From positions 1 through 7,786 of the forward strand of contig JASFPJ010000144.1 in the NCBI GenBank assembly GCA_050116035.1: 7,786 nt of DNA, given 5' to 3'. A model generated the notes under the pieces. The model searched no databases. It was not told the DNA's origin and was given only the letters and a program-made list of their open reading frames with translations. This document shows, piece after piece, positions 5,588 to 7,786 of the stretch. The first letter of the stretch is position 1. The number at the start of each line of letters is the position of its first letter. The position numbers were made by a program, and so were the translations under genes. Source of the DNA: SOIA01 sp050116035. Its GTDB lineage: Bacteria; Acidobacteriota; Aminicenantia; Aminicenantales; Aminicenantaceae.

Positions 5588-6118
5588 ATGAAAGAATGGA
5601 CTACCCAAGGAAGAAAGCTAAAGCTCGTGGAGGGAAACATCGTCCTTCTCGACGTTGAAGCTATCGTCAACGCGGCGAATAAGAATTTGATCCTGGGAGG
5701 AGGTGTCGCCGGAGCCATAAGGAACGCCGGAGGCCCATCCATCCAGGAGGAATGCAACACCATCGGCCCCATTGATGTTGGAGAGGCAGCGATGACAAAC
5801 GGGGGAAAACTCAAGGCCAAACATGTCATCCACGCAGTCGGGCCTGTCCAGGGAGAGGGTCAAGAAGAAAAGAAACTGCATAATGCTACTCTGAATAGTC
5901 TAAAAATCGCCAATGAAAACAAACTAAAAGATATGGCTTTCCCTGCAATCAGCACAGGAATATTCGGATTCCCTATACAAAAATGCAGCGAGATCATGCT
6001 CAAAGCGGCCATGGAATTTCTGGAAACCCACGATTATCCCCAAGAAATCATATTCTGCTTGTACGGACAGGAATCTTACAGCGTCTTTGAACGGACATTG
6101 GATAAATTCACCGCTTGA
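5588..6118 (+). CDS. Macrodomain protein (AF1521-like, ADP-ribose binding or processing)
   Basis: A 176-residue single-domain macrodomain. Known members bind ADP-ribose and may remove ADP-ribose from proteins or hydrolyse O-acetyl-ADP-ribose. Motifs in order: EGNIV (15-19), AIVNAANK (25-32), the phosphate loop GGGVAGAI (37-44), HVIHAVGP (79-86) and AFPAISTGIFGFP (117-129). Two positions are notable. The usual GDI Asp, which contacts the adenine in AF1521, is Asn17. The loop reads GGGVA rather than the GGGVD of MacroD proteins, so it resembles archaeal AF1521 and may lack the MacroD catalytic mechanism. The start follows AAAGGGGG (5576-5583). The gene lies 51 bases after the nicotinamidase-like gene and ends 11 bases before the stop of the convergent znuB. 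The fold is secure; the enzyme activity is not known. Confidence 0.93.
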   Translation: MKEWTTQGRKLKLVEGNIVLLDVEAIVNAANKNLILGGGVAGAIRNAGGPSIQEECNTIGPIDVGEAAMTNGGKLKAKHVIHAVGPVQGEGQEEKKLHNATLNSLKIANENKLKDMAFPAISTGIFGFPIQKCSEIMLKAAMEFLETHDYPQEIIFCLYGQESYSVFERTLDKFTA

Positions 6119-6129
6119 GACTCTTAAAT

Positions 6130-6939
6130 CTAGGGACTTCTTCTGACTTTTTTAAGCAGGAAAAAGAGGATAAAAAAGAGGAAAGATAGGATAACGATAG
6201 TCCCTGAAGCGGGAAAATCAAAATAATACGCCAGAAAAAGCCCCAGCAAGACAGAACCAACGGCAATAAGAGATGAGAAGATGATGGCCTTTTTAAAATT
6301 GGAGGCCAGTTGAAGACCTGCCGCAGCAGGGATGACCACTAATGCGGATACCAGAAGAATCCCCACGACTTTCATACCGAGTACGACTGTCACGGCTGTC
6401 AGCATAGTGAGAAGAATATCCAGTTGCCCCACCTTGATCCCTGATGCTTTGGCCGCCTCATGGTCAAAAGTCATGTACATGAATCTGTGGTAATGCAGGA
6501 TGACGACGAAAACGACAACCGCGGCCAAGGCCACCGAGAGCCACACTTCTGATGGCTCTATAGCCAGTATATCTCCAAAAAGATAGCTGAAAAGATCCAC
6601 ATTGAAGCTTTGAGCAAGAGTGGCCAGCACAATTCCCACGGCTAATCCCACACTGCTCAAGATCGCGATGGCTGTGTCTCCGTAGAGACCTGCCTTCTCC
6701 TTCAGTTTCATGATCCCAAGAGCCGCGACGACGGCAACAACCAGGGCCATGCCCAGAGGGATAATCTTCAAAAATAGACCCAAGGCCACGCCGGCGAAGG
6801 TGATGTGGGCCAAACCATGGCCGATCATGGAATCCCGTCTCAAGATAAGGAACACGCCCAAGAGCGCGCAGGCGACAGCGATAAAGATCCCTGCCAGGAG
6901 AGCTCTCTGGAGGAATCCATAAGTGAAAAAAGCGTCCAT
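6130..6939 (-). CDS. znuB: Metal ABC transporter permease, ZnuB/MntB type
   Basis: An inner-membrane permease of the ABC-3 family, 269 residues, with roughly eight hydrophobic segments spread from residue 12 to 263. It forms the channel of an importer for zinc or a related divalent metal. Family marks include LRRDSMIGHGLAHITFAGVA (33-52), SYLFGDILAI (118-127), DHEAAKASGI (159-168), LLVSALVVIPAAAG (195-208) and the basic end KKVRRSP. The start at 6939 matches the usual family N-terminus (FLQRALLAG at 9-17), but no clear Shine-Dalgarno site precedes it. Translation may depend on coupling to znuC, which ends 27 bases upstream. An imperfect dyad (6940-6958) occupies that gap. Metal choice between zinc, manganese and iron cannot be decided from the permease alone; the His-rich end of the ATPase leans toward zinc. 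Confidence 0.93.
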   Translation of the reverse strand: MDAFFTYGFLQRALLAGIFIAVACALLGVFLILRRDSMIGHGLAHITFAGVALGLFLKIIPLGMALVVAVVAALGIMKLKEKAGLYGDTAIAILSSVGLAVGIVLATLAQSFNVDLFSYLFGDILAIEPSEVWLSVALAAVVVFVVILHYHRFMYMTFDHEAAKASGIKVGQLDILLTMLTAVTVVLGMKVVGILLVSALVVIPAAAGLQLASNFKKAIIFSSLIAVGSVLLGLFLAYYFDFPASGTIVILSFLFFILFFLLKKVRRSP

Positions 6940-6966
6940 TTCAAACTACATGTTTCAATTCACAGC

Positions 6967-7734
6967 TTAATGACGGTGGGAAACCAGGTGGTGTCCTCCG
7001 GCCAGCATTTCTTTAAAGGCCTGCGACTGGCAAAATTCTTCGTGTGTGCCGTGGTAGACCAGTTTCTGGTTGAGACAGGCCACCTTATTCACGTGCTTAT
7101 TCACAATCCCGATATCGTGCGTGATCATCACAATCGTGATGCCTTCTTTTCTATTCAGAGAATCGAGCATGTCATAAAAACGCTCTTGCGTTTCTGGATC
7201 GACGCCCGTTGTCGGCTCATCCAGAAACAGGATATGAGGCCGATTGACAATTGCCCTGGCAATGAATACACGCTGCTGCTGACCACCTGAAAGACTCCCG
7301 ATTCTCCAGCTTTTAAAATCCTCCATACCCACCTGTTTCAACGCTTTTTCTATTGAAAGTTCCTCTTCTTTTTTCTTCATCCCTGGAAATTTCTGGCTGG
7401 CCAGAAGCTCCATGGCTACCACTTCCTTGATCGAAGCGGGAAACAGAGGGTCGATGTGAGTCGCCTTCTGAGGGACATAGCCGATCCGTCTCCAATCCGT
7501 AAACTCATCGACAGGCTTTCCCAGAATCCAGGTTTTTCCATGCGAAGGCTTCAGGAGTCCCAGGATAATCTTGACAAGGGTTGTTTTCCCAGAACCGTTA
7601 GGACCGATAATGGCTAAAAAATCACCTGGGTAAATGGCAAAGGTTACATCCTTCAGGACTTGGATGGCGCCATAACTGAAGGAGACATCGTTGACATTGA
7701 TTAGCGGTTTTGAATCAGCGGCAGATGAGCCCAT
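6967..7734 (-). CDS. znuC: Metal ABC transporter ATP-binding protein, ZnuC type
   Basis: The cytoplasmic ATPase of the importer, 255 residues with all ABC motifs intact: Walker A GPNGSGKTT (44-52), Q-loop Gln89 in YVPQK, signature LSGGQQQR (148-155), Walker B ILFLDEP (168-174) and switch His206 in MITHD. The protein ends GGHHLVSHRH, with four His in ten residues, like the His-containing tails of zinc and manganese importer ATPases. Homology is clear from LINVNDVSFSYG on; the start at 7734 has GGAG at 7745-7748 (read on the minus strand), 10 bases upstream. A perfect extended -10 box lies close upstream, so this may be the first gene of the transcript. The usual partner znuA is not between the promoter and this gene. 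The family is very secure; zinc as substrate is inferred. Confidence 0.94.
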   Translation of the reverse strand: MGSSAADSKPLINVNDVSFSYGAIQVLKDVTFAIYPGDFLAIIGPNGSGKTTLVKIILGLLKPSHGKTWILGKPVDEFTDWRRIGYVPQKATHIDPLFPASIKEVVAMELLASQKFPGMKKKEEELSIEKALKQVGMEDFKSWRIGSLSGGQQQRVFIARAIVNRPHILFLDEPTTGVDPETQERFYDMLDSLNRKEGITIVMITHDIGIVNKHVNKVACLNQKLVYHGTHEEFCQSQAFKEMLAGGHHLVSHRH

Positions 7735-7760
7735 CTTTCAAATTCTCCAGATTCTCTTCC

Positions 7761-7769
7761 ATTATATCA
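7761..7769 (-). promoter_or_regulatory. Extended -10 promoter for znuCB
   Basis: Read on the minus strand, 7769 to 7761 is TGATATAAT, an exact TGn-TATAAT extended -10 element. It lies 26 bases before the znuC ATG, giving a short leader of about 20 bases. No good -35 box is found at the proper distance (TTGGGA at the window edge has only a 14-base spacer), which extended -10 promoters can tolerate. I saw no convincing Zur, Fur or MntR-type operator in the 17 bases visible beyond it. Confidence 0.55.
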
Positions 7770-7786
7770 AAAAATGTCTTTCCCAA

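Noticed and set aside
6805..7290. 161-codon plus-strand open frame across znuB and znuC
   Set aside because: It is antisense to two secure ABC transporter genes and has no recognisable family features.

Overview
The window holds eight protein genes in two convergent blocks, with one non-coding repeat island of about 400 bases. Composition is moderate in GC, ribosome-binding sites are of the AAGGAG type, and a pair of M16 proteins is present, the second with an N-terminal export signal. Together with a fused bacterial formimidoyltransferase-cyclodeaminase, this suggests an uncultured, probably anaerobic, diderm bacterium that feeds on peptides. An Acidobacteriota/Aminicenantes-like lineage is my best guess, from gene style only and with low confidence.

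Left block (+ strand, 2-4034): the 3' part of an M16 zinc peptidase gene, overlapped by 4 bases by a second M16 gene whose zinc-binding motif is lost. After 11 bases comes ftcD, a bifunctional enzyme that passes the formimino group of histidine breakdown to tetrahydrofolate. Tight spacing suggests one transcript linking peptide degradation to amino-acid use.

Repeat island (4035-4437, + strand context): two REP-like imperfect palindromes (ATTGC-N12-GCAAT) in inverted orientation flank an AT-rich core of 148 bases. The right one runs into about five decayed tandem units with a 36-base period. The island ends just before the TTG start of the next gene and seems to supply its ribosome-binding site.

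Middle block (+ strand, 4438-6118): a THEP1-type nucleoside-triphosphatase, a nicotinamidase-like cysteine hydrolase and an AF1521-like macrodomain protein, separated by 51-58 bases. The last two suggest handling of nicotinamide and of ADP-ribose derivatives, i.e. NAD+ turnover. This is an inference from families and adjacency. A hairpin covers the stop codon of the hydrolase gene.

Right block (- strand, 7769-6130): a promoter with a perfect extended -10 box, then the ATPase and permease of a zinc/manganese-type ABC importer (znuC, znuB). The substrate-binding gene is not in the window. The block converges on the macrodomain gene with only 11 bases between the stop codons.

I did not find a clearly new defence or mobile system. 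The least explained parts are the composite repeat island and the possible NAD/ADP-ribose gene cluster.
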